64,000 nucleotides of DNA from JAKLQR01 sp963753165 (GCA_963753165.1 CAVWBP010000017.1:93435-157434), one strand, 5' to 3'; counted from the stretch's first letter, positions 17,306-27,030 are shown. Notes: generated by a model not told the origin, from the letters alone. Numbers and translations are program-made.

Positions 17306-19183
17306 ATGGAAGAGTCAACAGATATCCAGACAGAAAAAAAGAAGGTTATCGCCAAGGATTTCAGTCATCTCAATGTACTCGAAAACCTCAAGGCTGAGCT
17401 TTCGGTCATTTCCGGAAAATGCATACAATGCAAGCTCTGTCAGAAAGAATGCGCGTTTCTCGGTAAATACGGAAAACCAAAGGATATCTCCGATTCGTAC
17501 GATCCCGGAAACACTGCACATCAGGGTATGCCGTTTGAATGCAGTCTCTGTCAGCTCTGCGCATCTGTCTGTCCGGTAAAGATCAACCCGGCACGCATGT
17601 TTCTTGCAATGAGACGTGAAACTGTAAGAAAAGGGAAAGGCGATTATCCTGAATACAGCGTCATCCTTGGATATGAAAAGCGTGGCGTCTCGAAACGGTA
17701 TTCATACTATGCTCTTCCTGAGGGCTGTGACACTGTCTTCTTCCCCGGCTGCGCTCTCCCTGGTACCCGTCCCGATAAGGTGCTGAAACTTTATGAACAT
17801 CTGAAGAAAACTATACCTTCCCTTGGCATTGTGCTTGATTGTTGCACAAAGCCCTCGCATGACCTTGGAAGAGAGCGGTTCTTTCAGGCAATGTTCCAGG
17901 AGATGAAGGGGTATCTGACAAGAAATGGCATACGCACTGTCATTGTAGCCTGCCCAAACTGTTATAAGATTTTTCAACAATACGGGAGAGATGAACTTTC
18001 TGTTGTTACCGTTTATGAAGTTATGGCAGAAAAAGGTCTTCCTGAAGCCGGTGCCGTAACGGGCAGCATTACTGTTCATGACTCCTGCGGAGTAAGATTC
18101 GAAGAAAACATACATGAATCGGTACGGAACATCGTAAAGAAAAGAGGCTTGCGGGTCGATGAAATGAGACACAGCAGGAAAAAGACGCTCTGCTGCGGTG
18201 AAGGAGGATCAGTAGGTTTCCTGAATCCTGACCTATCTAAAAAATGGGGGTCCCTGAGAAAGACCGAAGCGGACGGGAGAAAAATGGTTGCATATTGTGC
18301 GGGATGCGTCAACCTCCTCAATTCTATCACCCCCACGAGCCATATTCTGGACCTTGTTTTTGAACCGGAAGCAGCCGTTGCAGGAAGAGTGAAGGTTTCC
18401 AAAGCTCCATTCACATATCTCAACCGTCTCAGGCTGAAAAAGCATTTTAAGAATACCCTCATTGCTCCAAAAACAAGGGAGAGAACCTTCCTTGAGGCTG
18501 AAGAAAAGAGGAAGGGACAATTGGTAAAACGTATAATCATCCTTCTCATCATTCTGTCTGCCATCCTTGCCGTACGGTTTACCGGTGCAATCCGGTACCT
18601 TGAACAGGACTCCCTCAGAGGCCTGATTCAGGGGTACGGTATACTGGCTCCGGTTGTCTATATGCTGGTATATACTGCGGCGCCTGCATTGTTTTTACCC
18701 GGCCTTCCCCTCACTATTGCAGGAGGCATCCTCTTCGGACCATTCTGGGGAGTTGTCTATACAATTACAGGCGCCACTCTGGGCGCCTGTGTGGCTTTTC
18801 TTATATCACGATATGTCGCCAGAGAATGGTTAGCAAACAAATTCAGAAGCCCCAGATGGAGAAGGCTTGATGAAGGCGTTGAGAAGCACGGCTGGAAAAT
18901 TGTTGCGTTTACACGCCTCATGCCAATATTTCCTTTTAATCTCCTGAACTATGCATTCGGACTTACAAAGATAACATTTCTGCACTATGCCGTCACAACA
19001 TTTTTCTTTATGCTGCCGGCCTGCATTGCTTTTATAGTCTTTTCGAGTTCTCTTCCGGACGTCTTGAAAGGGAATATATCCCCATATTTCCTTGCAGGGG
19101 TTGGTCTTATTGCGCTGGTTTCGCTATTACCTTATTTTTACAGACGTTACAAGACAAAAAAGGGCGAATCAGACCCTCTGTGA
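17306..19183 (+). CDS. ferredoxin/CCG-domain Fe-S oxidoreductase fused to a TVP38/DedA-like membrane domain
   Basis: A 625-residue fusion. Residues 30-110 carry two 4Fe-4S motifs (CIQCKLCQKEC and CSLCQLCASVCP). Two CCG domains follow: FFPGCALPG...LDCCTKPS...CPNCYKIF (about 148-235), then HDSCGVRF...LCCGEGGS...YCAGCVNLL (about 255-350), as in HdrD/GlpC-type subunits. From about 405 the protein becomes membranous with a TVP38/TMEM64 (SNARE-associated) domain: FLPGLPLTIAGGILFGPFWG and FTRLMPIFPFNLLNYAFGLT. It suggests a membrane-anchored thiol or heterodisulfide redox enzyme. ATG 17306 is preferred; an in-frame TTG is at 17264. The 3' end overlaps the next, opposite gene by 15 nt. Confidence 0.85.
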   Translation: MEESTDIQTEKKKVIAKDFSHLNVLENLKAELSVISGKCIQCKLCQKECAFLGKYGKPKDISDSYDPGNTAHQGMPFECSLCQLCASVCPVKINPARMFLAMRRETVRKGKGDYPEYSVILGYEKRGVSKRYSYYALPEGCDTVFFPGCALPGTRPDKVLKLYEHLKKTIPSLGIVLDCCTKPSHDLGRERFFQAMFQEMKGYLTRNGIRTVIVACPNCYKIFQQYGRDELSVVTVYEVMAEKGLPEAGAVTGSITVHDSCGVRFEENIHESVRNIVKKRGLRVDEMRHSRKKTLCCGEGGSVGFLNPDLSKKWGSLRKTEADGRKMVAYCAGCVNLLNSITPTSHILDLVFEPEAAVAGRVKVSKAPFTYLNRLRLKKHFKNTLIAPKTRERTFLEAEEKRKGQLVKRIIILLIILSAILAVRFTGAIRYLEQDSLRGLIQGYGILAPVVYMLVYTAAPALFLPGLPLTIAGGILFGPFWGVVYTITGATLGACVAFLISRYVAREWLANKFRSPRWRRLDEGVEKHGWKIVAFTRLMPIFPFNLLNYAFGLTKITFLHYAVTTFFFMLPACIAFIVFSSSLPDVLKGNISPYFLAGVGLIALVSLLPYFYRRYKTKKGESDPL

Positions 19184-19978
19184 AGTATGAGAAAGATACG
19201 ATCGTATTTCATCTTCAGCAGTTTTGAATGCAAATTCATGATAATATTTTTTTAATGCCGCTTCGTCAAATATTACTTTTCCGTCTTTGTCCTGATAATT
19301 TTTACTTAACACACATGCAAGCTGTTCTTCTCCTTCTTTCCAGTTCTGGCCGAGAATATCCTCTATTTCCCTGCCTGATTTCACGTTCCGGAGCGGCAGA
19401 AAAAGCTCTAAATTAAAAAATTTCAGAAATTCGCTATAGGCATCCAGGGCTACCCCTGTCTGGTTGACTTTCACCTTGCCGTCGTGAGACTCCCGTTCAC
19501 CTCCTATTACAATAGTACAATGCAGCATTTTTGCTAAAGGGATCCTGATGGCATGAAAATAGAGGTGGCATCCTAAACAAGGAGTAAAATATCCGTATTT
19601 TCTAAACAGTTCAGTAGCATATCTGCCGCAGAGTTTCCACCAGAACCGAGGAGAACCAAGCACAATGATATCGAATACCCGAATGCCCTCTTTTACAAGC
19701 TTCTCCTTCATAAGTTCTGTCTTCCCGAAAGGAACGTTCCATTTGCCGTATTCCGTTCCGGTAAACGCAATAGTCGGAACAACAGCTTTTATGTCTCTAA
19801 TCCTGCAGGCCTTTATAACTGCCGCGACACTGTCTCTTCCGGCTATTTCTGCAATCGCAACATTCTCTGTGCTCTGTATCTCTGCTCTCGTTTCATCAGA
19901 AAACATCCAGTCGGGAAACTCTGTCACAAGCTCAGGTTTATTTGCCAGGATTTCTAAAAGTTCATGCTCTTTGTTCAT
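19169..19978 (-). CDS. PP-loop-like ATPase of unknown specificity
   Basis: I do not recognise an exact family. The 269-residue protein has IAEIAGRDSVAAVIKA near residue 42, which resembles the SGGxDS PP-loop of ATP pyrophosphatases such as ThiI, TtcA and QueC. Downstream a Cys pair (TPCLGCHLYF, about 135) and VIGGERESHDG fit the later active-site region of that superfamily. An adenylating role, possibly in thiolation or nucleotide modification, is inference. The start overlaps the apgM stop (ATGA), so the two are translationally coupled. Confidence 0.55.
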   Translation of the reverse strand: MNKEHELLEILANKPELVTEFPDWMFSDETRAEIQSTENVAIAEIAGRDSVAAVIKACRIRDIKAVVPTIAFTGTEYGKWNVPFGKTELMKEKLVKEGIRVFDIIVLGSPRFWWKLCGRYATELFRKYGYFTPCLGCHLYFHAIRIPLAKMLHCTIVIGGERESHDGKVKVNQTGVALDAYSEFLKFFNLELFLPLRNVKSGREIEDILGQNWKEGEEQLACVLSKNYQDKDGKVIFDEAALKKYYHEFAFKTAEDEIRSYLSHTSQRV

Positions 19979-21273
19979 AGGGTTAAAGGGGTATAATCTC
20001 CGGGATAATACGGCTGATCGACCGGGGTATCCATAAGCCCCTGGAGTTTTGACCTGTCGAGAAAATTAAGGATTAGATACAGTAGTTCTTTCCCCTTTAC
20101 GATACCGAGCGCTCCTTTCGCGCAGCTTATTTCATTGTAGTGAGTGACATCGTCTTTCCGGACATATTTCCCGACCATTGTGAGCGGCACTGTCTCCCCG
20201 GTATGGATCATGGCACCGGAGCTTGCAGTAGAATGGTCAGCAGTAATGACCAGCAGGTTCTCCTTATCCGGCGCGATTTCGTTGACTGCAACAGACATTG
20301 CACGATCAATCGCCTCGATTACCTCTTTTTTGTACCACGGGTTTTTTGTATGGCCTGCTTCATCCGGCATTTTTGTATGGACATGAATGAAATCATACTC
20401 ATATGCATCTTTTGCAAGCCGGAGGCGATATTTGAGGTCTTCCTCAACGTTCCCTGTATCCTTGACTTTTATGAGGTCCATCCCCAATTCATTGCAGAGC
20501 CCCCAGTATATCGGCCCGGATGAAATGGACAGACCCTTCATGCCCCACTTTTCCCTGAAAGGCATCAGGATTTTCTTCCTTCCTGCCCTCTGGGTAACCA
20601 GTGCATTGATCGGCAAAAGGTTTGCTGCGCTTCTCTGTTTGTTCATGGGATGATCCGAGAGACGGCGGTAGCACCATTTCAGGTATTCATTCATGGCAAC
20701 AGCAGTTTTTTGAGAGGCTTTAGTTATCTTCTTCTGGTTTATCGGATAAACGGATATTACCGCTCTTCCTTCATATATCGGATCGGAGTCGGTTATTTTT
20801 TTAGAAACATTTCCTCTGAGGAGGAGAAATCCGAATATTCCCCTGGAATGGTAAAGATCAAAGGCAATGCTCTCATATCTGAATGTTTTTATTGACTCCA
20901 TAAATGAGACCGCATCCTCTTTCCCAATATTAGGACACCCATAGGCAAGAACAAGATTGTCCCCGCGTTCTTCAACAGAACATAAATGACAGAGGAGCGC
21001 TACATTTCTCTCTCCAACCGGCATGCCTGCCCCCATTGCTTCGATATACCCTCTTCCCGGGAACTCTTCTTTGTCATACCCGAAGATTAAAAAGTGCGCG
21101 GTCTCGCTCGACATGGGAACGCCCTGGTAAAAGCTGTGGTACAGTCCGTTCATCCCGATCGACGCAAGATAATCCATATGGGGAGTATATGCCGCATAAA
21201 GGGGAGTCCTCCCTTCAAAACAGTCCTGTCCCCTGTCCCCCAGACCATCCAGTATGACCAGAATACACCGCAT
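19975..21273 (-). CDS. apgM: 2,3-bisphosphoglycerate-independent phosphoglycerate mutase, archaeal type
   Basis: Interconverts 3- and 2-phosphoglycerate. The 432-residue protein belongs to the alkaline-phosphatase-fold ApgM group: MRCILVILDGLGDRG has the first metal Asp, GVPMSSETAHFLIFGY the catalytic Ser region, and HVHTKMPDEAGH and ITADHSTAS the other metal ligands. It is first in an operon with the PP-loop-like gene. No ribosome site is obvious before the ATG. Confidence 0.92.
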   Translation of the reverse strand: MRCILVILDGLGDRGQDCFEGRTPLYAAYTPHMDYLASIGMNGLYHSFYQGVPMSSETAHFLIFGYDKEEFPGRGYIEAMGAGMPVGERNVALLCHLCSVEERGDNLVLAYGCPNIGKEDAVSFMESIKTFRYESIAFDLYHSRGIFGFLLLRGNVSKKITDSDPIYEGRAVISVYPINQKKITKASQKTAVAMNEYLKWCYRRLSDHPMNKQRSAANLLPINALVTQRAGRKKILMPFREKWGMKGLSISSGPIYWGLCNELGMDLIKVKDTGNVEEDLKYRLRLAKDAYEYDFIHVHTKMPDEAGHTKNPWYKKEVIEAIDRAMSVAVNEIAPDKENLLVITADHSTASSGAMIHTGETVPLTMVGKYVRKDDVTHYNEISCAKGALGIVKGKELLYLILNFLDRSKLQGLMDTPVDQPYYPGDYTPLTL

Positions 21274-21387
21274 TTTTTATTTAACCATAAAGACATTCAT
21301 TTTTATCATAGATATTTACTATATGCCCGGCGTTTTTTATATGCTTTCTCTATTTGACAGGGAAAAATCACAATTATATTATAAAGA

Positions 21388-21984
21388 ATGATTATCGATA
21401 TGCATGTCCATACCCGTTTTTCGCCCTGCAGTGTTATGCGCATATCCCAACTATTGCAGAGTGCAAAAAAAATGGGACTGAACGGCGTGTGCATCACTGA
21501 TCACGACACGACCGGCTCTTCATCTGCGCTTCGAAACATACAGGATGAATACGGGGTCTCTGTTATTGTCGGGATAGAATATACCACCAAACAGGGAGAC
21601 TTCCTCGTCTTTGGTCCTGTCGAATCTATCCTCAAAGGCTCCGATGCAGAGGGTCTCCTGCGCTGGACTGAAAAAGAGGGCTGCATAGCTATTCCTGCCC
21701 ATCCTTTCCGGAAAAGCCGGCCGGCAGATACGAGCATCCTCAAATCCTTCGGCATCATTGAATTGCTGAACGGAAGGAATCAACCGTCAGAAAACGAGGC
21801 ATGCAGGATCTGGCTCGAACAACAGGGGAATGGAACACGAATAATCGGCGGAAGCGATGCACATACAATAGAGGAACTAGGCCGCGCAGTAACTGTTTTC
21901 GAAAAGGATATTATTTCTTCGGAAGACTTGATCCGCGAACTCCGGTATGGTCGCTATTCTCCACGTTCCATGTATCGCCGGTAA
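21388..21984 (+). CDS. PHP-domain metal-dependent phosphoesterase
   Basis: A 198-residue PHP-domain protein. Metal-binding motifs are visible: MHVHTRFSPCS near the N-terminus, ITDHDTTGSS (about 36), PAHPFRKSR (about 100) and GGSDAHTIEELG (about 152). Proteins of this size and type hydrolyse phosphoesters such as nucleoside phosphates or short oligonucleotides. The exact substrate cannot be read from sequence. Confidence 0.85.
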   Translation: MIIDMHVHTRFSPCSVMRISQLLQSAKKMGLNGVCITDHDTTGSSSALRNIQDEYGVSVIVGIEYTTKQGDFLVFGPVESILKGSDAEGLLRWTEKEGCIAIPAHPFRKSRPADTSILKSFGIIELLNGRNQPSENEACRIWLEQQGNGTRIIGGSDAHTIEELGRAVTVFEKDIISSEDLIRELRYGRYSPRSMYRR

Positions 21985-22069
21985 GGAAAAATCCACCTCT
22001 TAGTTTTTTTAATGATTTTTTCTTCTCTTCTCTGTAATTATTCAGTGAAGAGCAAAGAGTGAAGAGTTC

Positions 22070-22161
22070 AAATCCCCTCCTTTATAAGGAGGGGTTGGGG
22101 AGGTTTGAATATTTTTCCAAAATACCCCACCAACCTCCCCTTATAAAGGGGAGGATTTTTC
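22070..22161. repeat. large imperfect palindrome upstream of mutS
   Basis: The left arm (22070-22107, with cccctcctttataaggagggg) and right arm (about 22123-22161, with cctccccttataaagggg) are imperfect reverse complements, and each arm is itself nearly palindromic. It could fold into a long hairpin or cruciform and end transcription of the PHP gene. It looks like a dispersed intergenic repeat. Confidence 0.75.
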
Positions 22162-22238
22162 CACCCGTAACTGAATGGTTTCTCTCCTTTCCTTTTTCGT
22201 ATTGAACTTTCTCCGGAAGATAGTATTAAATATTCTGT

Positions 22239-24818
22239 ATGCCTGAACTTACCCCCTTAATGAAACAATATTTCAGCATCAAAGAAAAATACCAGGACGC
22301 CATCGTCTTTTTCAGGCTCGGTGATTTTTATGAAATGTTCGGAGAAGACGCTGAGAAGGCTTCGAGAATTCTTCAGATAGCATTGACTACAAGAGACAAG
22401 TCCAAAGAAGACCCTATGCCGATGTGCGGCATCCCCTATTTCGCCGCAGAATCATACATACTGAAACTCGTAAAGGCCGGGCATAAGGTTGCGATATGCG
22501 AACAGATGGAGGACGCAAAAGAAGCAAAGGGCATTGTAGAGAGGGATATTGTGCGGGTGATTACTCCGGGAACGCACGCACCGGAAAAACCAAAGGAAAA
22601 TACCTATATTATGAGTCTGTTCCCTTCAGGGGACAGACACGGGATAGCGGTCGCAGACATTTCTACCGGAGAATTCATCGTTTTTGAGACTGACAAGAAC
22701 ATTCAGGATGAAGTATACCGCTTCGAACCCAGAGAAATCCTGATCCCCAATAGTATCAAAGAGAATATCCACTATAAAGAATCACTCAACGATTTTTATC
22801 TCTCTTCATACGATGACTGGTTCTATGATTATCCCGAGGCGTATAAAGTCCTGCTCCATCACCTGAAAGTCTCTTCACTCGAAGGATACGGCTGTGACGG
22901 CATGACTGCTGCTATCTCCGCTGCAGGCGCACTCGTGAGTTATCTTGAAGAGACACAAAAAGACTCGTTCATTCTGAAGAAAATATCCGCGCTGCGGTCT
23001 GATACATTCATGTTTCTCGATGCTGCAACCCAGCGGAACCTCGAACTCGTTCATAATCTCAGAGACGGGTCGAATGAGGGGACCCTTCTTTGGGTTCTTG
23101 ATGAGACGCTGACTCCGATGGGGGGCAGAATGCTGAGGTCTTCGCTCCTGAAGCCCCTTGTCAATCTTCAGGAAATAAAAAAGCGCCAGGGTGCGGTTGA
23201 ATATCTCGTCGAAGATTTTGTCCTGATCGAGGAACTGAGAACATCGCTGAGAAAAGTCCAGGACCTTGAGCGTCTTTCTTCACGTGTTTCGTCAAGGACA
23301 GCAAACGCCAGGGATCTTGTTGCGATAAGAAATTCTATTGAATCCCTTCCGAAAATTGCAAGAACTCTCGCGTCCACGAAAAATTCTTACCTTTCTGCCC
23401 TTGCACAGGATATTGCTGATTTTTCTGCCCTCAGAAACCTGATCGACCAGAGCATCGTTGATTCGCCACCGGTCGGCCTGAAGGACGGCGGCATTCTTAA
23501 AAAAGGATATAACCCGGATGTCGACGAACTGAGATCGATCTCCCAGAAAAGCAAAGGATTCATCGCAGAACTCGAACGAAAAGAGAAGGAGAGGAGCGGG
23601 ATATCATCCCTGAAAGTCGGCTACAACCGGGTCTTCGGGTATTACATCGAAGTGACGAAATCAAACCTGCATATGGTTCCGGAAGAGTATATCAGAAAAC
23701 AGACCCTTGTCGGTGGTGAGCGGTTTATTACCCCCGAGCTGAAGGAATATGAAGCAAAGGTGCTTGGTTCTGAGGAAACGCTGAAAAGTCTTGAATATCA
23801 GCTTTTTCAGAATATACTTGAACTCATACAGCATGAAACTCCGGTCCTTTCGAAAACAGCACTGACACTGGCGCTGGTCGATTTCCTTGCATCGCTTGCA
23901 GTCCTGGCCAAGAGGTATAATTATGTCAAACCGGCAATAGATGAGAGCGGAACAATTGAAATTACCGACGGTCGCCATGCTGTTCTGGAAAGACTTCCCT
24001 CAGATACGAAATTCATCCCGAATAGTGTCTGTCTCGATACGGATGATGACCGGCTTCTCATCATCACCGGGCCGAATATGGCAGGCAAATCCACCTTTAT
24101 GAGACAGGCAGCCCTTATTGTAATCCTTGCGCAGATGGGAAGTTTTGTCCCGGCATCTGCGGCCAAAATAGGCATAGCAGACCGTATTTTCACAAGGATC
24201 GGCGCGTCCGATTTTCTCACCAGAGGACAAAGCACCTTTATGGTAGAGATGATAGAGGTTGCGAATATCACGCATAACGCAACGACAAAAAGCCTTGTTC
24301 TCCTCGATGAGGTGGGAAGAGGGACGAGCACATTTGACGGGATAAGTATCGCATGGGCAGTTGCCGAACACATACTGAATACCATAAACGCGAGGACGCT
24401 CTTCGCAACCCATTACCATGAACTCACCGAACTGGCCCTCACCCACGAAGGAGTCAGGAATTATAATGTCTCGGTAAAGGAATGGGGTGATGAGATCATC
24501 TTTCTCAGAAAAATTGAGAAGGGGCCCGCTGACAAGAGTTACGGAATACAGGTGGCGCGCCTCGCTGGCATACCTGATACCATACTTGTCCGCGCCAAAG
24601 AGGTGCTTGCAAATCTCGAAAAAGAGGAACTGAACGAAACAGGGGCTCCGAGGTTCGCTGAGCGGAAAATAAAGAAAGGCACTGTGCAGCTAGACCTCTT
24701 TTCGTCAATAAACGAGTCGGTCATTGCGGAAATCCGGCGCCTCGACGTGAAAAGCATGTCACAGGGAGACGCCTTAAAAACTCTTATAGCCCTCCAGAAA
24801 AAACTCGGCCTTGGTTAA
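22239..24818 (+). CDS. mutS: DNA mismatch repair protein MutS
   Basis: Recognises base mismatches and starts repair. The 859-residue protein is full length. The N-terminal mismatch-binding motif is FFRLGDFYEMFGEDA (Phe wedge and Glu), the ATPase has Walker A GPNMAGKSTFMRQ (about 612), then TRGQSTFMVEM, LLDEVGRGTSTFDG and FATHYHELTEL. The ATG at 22239 begins MPELTPLMKQY, typical of the family. Its 3' end overlaps purC by 4 nt, convergently. No mutL is nearby. Confidence 0.97.
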   Translation: MPELTPLMKQYFSIKEKYQDAIVFFRLGDFYEMFGEDAEKASRILQIALTTRDKSKEDPMPMCGIPYFAAESYILKLVKAGHKVAICEQMEDAKEAKGIVERDIVRVITPGTHAPEKPKENTYIMSLFPSGDRHGIAVADISTGEFIVFETDKNIQDEVYRFEPREILIPNSIKENIHYKESLNDFYLSSYDDWFYDYPEAYKVLLHHLKVSSLEGYGCDGMTAAISAAGALVSYLEETQKDSFILKKISALRSDTFMFLDAATQRNLELVHNLRDGSNEGTLLWVLDETLTPMGGRMLRSSLLKPLVNLQEIKKRQGAVEYLVEDFVLIEELRTSLRKVQDLERLSSRVSSRTANARDLVAIRNSIESLPKIARTLASTKNSYLSALAQDIADFSALRNLIDQSIVDSPPVGLKDGGILKKGYNPDVDELRSISQKSKGFIAELERKEKERSGISSLKVGYNRVFGYYIEVTKSNLHMVPEEYIRKQTLVGGERFITPELKEYEAKVLGSEETLKSLEYQLFQNILELIQHETPVLSKTALTLALVDFLASLAVLAKRYNYVKPAIDESGTIEITDGRHAVLERLPSDTKFIPNSVCLDTDDDRLLIITGPNMAGKSTFMRQAALIVILAQMGSFVPASAAKIGIADRIFTRIGASDFLTRGQSTFMVEMIEVANITHNATTKSLVLLDEVGRGTSTFDGISIAWAVAEHILNTINARTLFATHYHELTELALTHEGVRNYNVSVKEWGDEIIFLRKIEKGPADKSYGIQVARLAGIPDTILVRAKEVLANLEKEELNETGAPRFAERKIKKGTVQLDLFSSINESVIAEIRRLDVKSMSQGDALKTLIALQKKLGLG

Positions 24819-25699
24819 TCCCTGCCCGCTATAATGCGCAGAATCTCCCTGTACCTTTGTGCCGTCTTTTCGATAATCTCGCCGGGAAGCGCCGGTCCCG
24901 GATAGGTCTTGTCCCAGTCCAACGTAAGCAGATAGTCCCTTACGATCTGTTTATCATAGCTGTCCTGGCTTCTGCCGGGGCTGTAAGTCTGAAGCGACCA
25001 GAAGCGTGATGAGTCGGGCGTAAGCAGTTCATCAATGAGAATAAGCTTGCCGTTGAAGATGCCGAACTCAAACTTGGTATCTGCGATAATAAACCCTTTC
25101 TTTTCAGCCATATCTCTTGCCTTGCGATATATGTTCAGGCTTGTATCTCTCAGTTGAACGGCAATCTCCGTTCCTACCCTTTCGACCACTTCTTCATAGG
25201 TGATGTTCATATCATGACCTTGTTCTTCCTTCGTGGTCGGAGTGAATATCGGTTCATCGAGCCGTCCAGACTCAGGAAGTCCTTCCGGCAGCCTGATACC
25301 GCAGACAGATTGTGATTTCTTGTATTCCTTCCATCCGCTTCCCGTAAGATATCCCCTCACAACGCATTCGACCGGGACAGGTTGAGTCTTTTTTACCAGC
25401 ATGCTTCTCCCTTCCAGAATATCAGCGTATTGCTGTAAGTACGCAGGAAAGGTTTTCATTTCTGACGATACGAGATGGTTTGGAACAATGTCCTTCATCT
25501 GTTCGAACCAGTAGAGAGATATCTGGGTGAGCACCCTGCCCTTCCCTGGGATCCCGTCAGGCAATACCACATCAAATGCAGATATTCTGTCAGTGGCAAT
25601 AAGAAGCAGGTGAAGGTCCGTCTCATAGATATCACGGACCTTCCCGCTCTTCACAAATGCAACGTCAGGCATCTCGGTTTTTAACACTATGGTTTCCAT
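24815..25699 (-). CDS. purC: phosphoribosylaminoimidazole-succinocarboxamide synthase
   Basis: SAICAR synthetase of purine biosynthesis, joining aspartate to CAIR with ATP. The 294-residue form is the longer, yeast-like type. Motifs include SGKVRDIYE, LLIATDRISAFDVVLPDGIPGKG, VECVVRGYLTGSGWKEY, FTPTTKEEQGHD and KFEFGIFNGKLILIDELLTPDSSRFW. GAGAGGA lies just before the ATG. The 175 bp to the next gene show nothing notable. Confidence 0.96.
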   Translation of the reverse strand: METIVLKTEMPDVAFVKSGKVRDIYETDLHLLLIATDRISAFDVVLPDGIPGKGRVLTQISLYWFEQMKDIVPNHLVSSEMKTFPAYLQQYADILEGRSMLVKKTQPVPVECVVRGYLTGSGWKEYKKSQSVCGIRLPEGLPESGRLDEPIFTPTTKEEQGHDMNITYEEVVERVGTEIAVQLRDTSLNIYRKARDMAEKKGFIIADTKFEFGIFNGKLILIDELLTPDSSRFWSLQTYSPGRSQDSYDKQIVRDYLLTLDWDKTYPGPALPGEIIEKTAQRYREILRIIAGRD

Positions 25700-25874
25700 A
25701 TACTATCCTCTCGTGAATACGGTATTTTTATTGGGGGAAAACACATGATTGTATCTTCCCGGCGCCTGTGCTGTCAAGAAACCAGGGAAGTGTTTTTGCA
25801 AGCACAGGCTTAAATGCCGCACAGATTTCTGAACGCCCTTATATTCTGACATTATTTCATATATAATAATAGCT

Positions 25875-26750
25875 GTGGATATACAGAAAAAAAGTTCTCT
25901 TCTCATCGTTGATGATGACTCTGTGTTTCTTGAGATGCTGGAAAACGGCCTCACTCTTGAAGGATACCGGTGTGAAACAGCAACAAATGCCGCTTCTGCC
26001 CTCGAACGTATCCGGCAAAACGCCTTTGACCTCTTGCTGTCAGACATAGCAATGCCCGGCATGAAAGGGTTCGAACTTGCCATGCACGCAAAGCGCTCAA
26101 ACCCCGACACTGCAATTATTATCATGACAGGGCATATTGATAATTTCTCATATGACAGTGCAATTGAGGCAGGCGCTTCTGATTTCATCAAGAAGCCCTT
26201 CACCCTGAAAGAACTTATTGCGCGGATAGAGCATGTAAAAATGCATGAATACATGCGCACGATTTCCTACACAGATGAGCTTACAGGCCTCTATAACAGA
26301 CGGGGGTTCTTCACCCTGGTTGACCATCTGTTAAAGGTGGCAAAGCGACAGGGCAAAAAGATCTTCATGCTCTATACAGACCTCGATAACCTGAAGGTCG
26401 TGAACGATACGCTTGGCCATCAGAAGGGAGACCAGGCGCTCACTGATGCAGCAAAAATGCTGAAAGACAATTTCCGCGAGTCTGATATCATCGCCCGCAT
26501 AGGCGGGGACGAATTTGTGGTCATGTCAATCGGGTCAAACGATACCGAAGCAAAGACACTGATTGACCGCCTGGAGAGGAAAATTGAGGATTATAATAAA
26601 ACGGGTAGCCGTAATTTTCAGCTCTCACTGAGCATCGGCATGACATATTTCGATCCGCAGGACCCCTTGCCGATTGATACCCTCCTCGCCAGGGCTGACC
26701 AATCCATGTATGAAGACAAGCGGAACAAAAAGAACGGGCGACATGAATAA
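25875..26750 (+). CDS. response regulator with GGDEF output (diguanylate cyclase)
   Basis: A 291-residue PleD/WspR-like protein. The receiver domain (1-120) has acidic DDD near residue 13, phospho-acceptor Asp about 57 in LLSDIAMPGMKG, and the Lys in FIKKPFTL. The GGDEF domain (130-290) has RIGGDEF at about 208 and an intact inhibitory RxxD (RESD) five residues before it, so it should make c-di-GMP with product feedback. The likely start is GTG at 25875, without a clear ribosome site. No sensor kinase is directly adjacent; the kinase at 28339 lies two genes downstream. Confidence 0.88.
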   Translation: MDIQKKSSLLIVDDDSVFLEMLENGLTLEGYRCETATNAASALERIRQNAFDLLLSDIAMPGMKGFELAMHAKRSNPDTAIIIMTGHIDNFSYDSAIEAGASDFIKKPFTLKELIARIEHVKMHEYMRTISYTDELTGLYNRRGFFTLVDHLLKVAKRQGKKIFMLYTDLDNLKVVNDTLGHQKGDQALTDAAKMLKDNFRESDIIARIGGDEFVVMSIGSNDTEAKTLIDRLERKIEDYNKTGSRNFQLSLSIGMTYFDPQDPLPIDTLLARADQSMYEDKRNKKNGRHE

Positions 26751-26805
26751 TATCGGAATTCATTGAAATTATATATAATAGAATGAAAACGTTAAGGAGG
26801 GAACA

Positions 26806-27030
26806 GTGTCAATTGTTATTCTTGATGCAAAAGGCCTCAAATGCCCGCAGCCAACGATACAGATGACGATCAAAGCACTGAAGCTGAAACAAGATGATGT
26901 TCTGGAAGTTATCGCGGACTGTTCAACCTTCGAAAACGATGTAAAGAACTGGTGCCGCAGGAACAAGAAAACCCTTCTCTGGATCAATGATGAAGGAAAC
27001 AGCGTGAAGCGTTGCCAGGTCCAGTTTTAA
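26806..27030 (+). CDS. TusA-family sulfurtransferase
   Basis: A 74-residue TusA/SirA-like protein. The active-site Cys is in the family motif LKCPQPTI, near residue 13, and the usual VIADC strand follows. TusA-like proteins relay persulfide sulfur to tRNA thiolation, cofactor synthesis or dissimilatory sulfur metabolism. The start is GTG at 26806, preceded by a good AAGGAGGG. It lies just upstream of the binding-protein and kinase genes. Confidence 0.88.
   Translation: MSIVILDAKGLKCPQPTIQMTIKALKLKQDDVLEVIADCSTFENDVKNWCRRNKKTLLWINDEGNSVKRCQVQF

Noticed and set aside
22070..22161. CRISPR or riboswitch upstream of mutS
   Set aside because: Only one palindromic pair is present, with no repeated spacers and no conserved riboswitch core.
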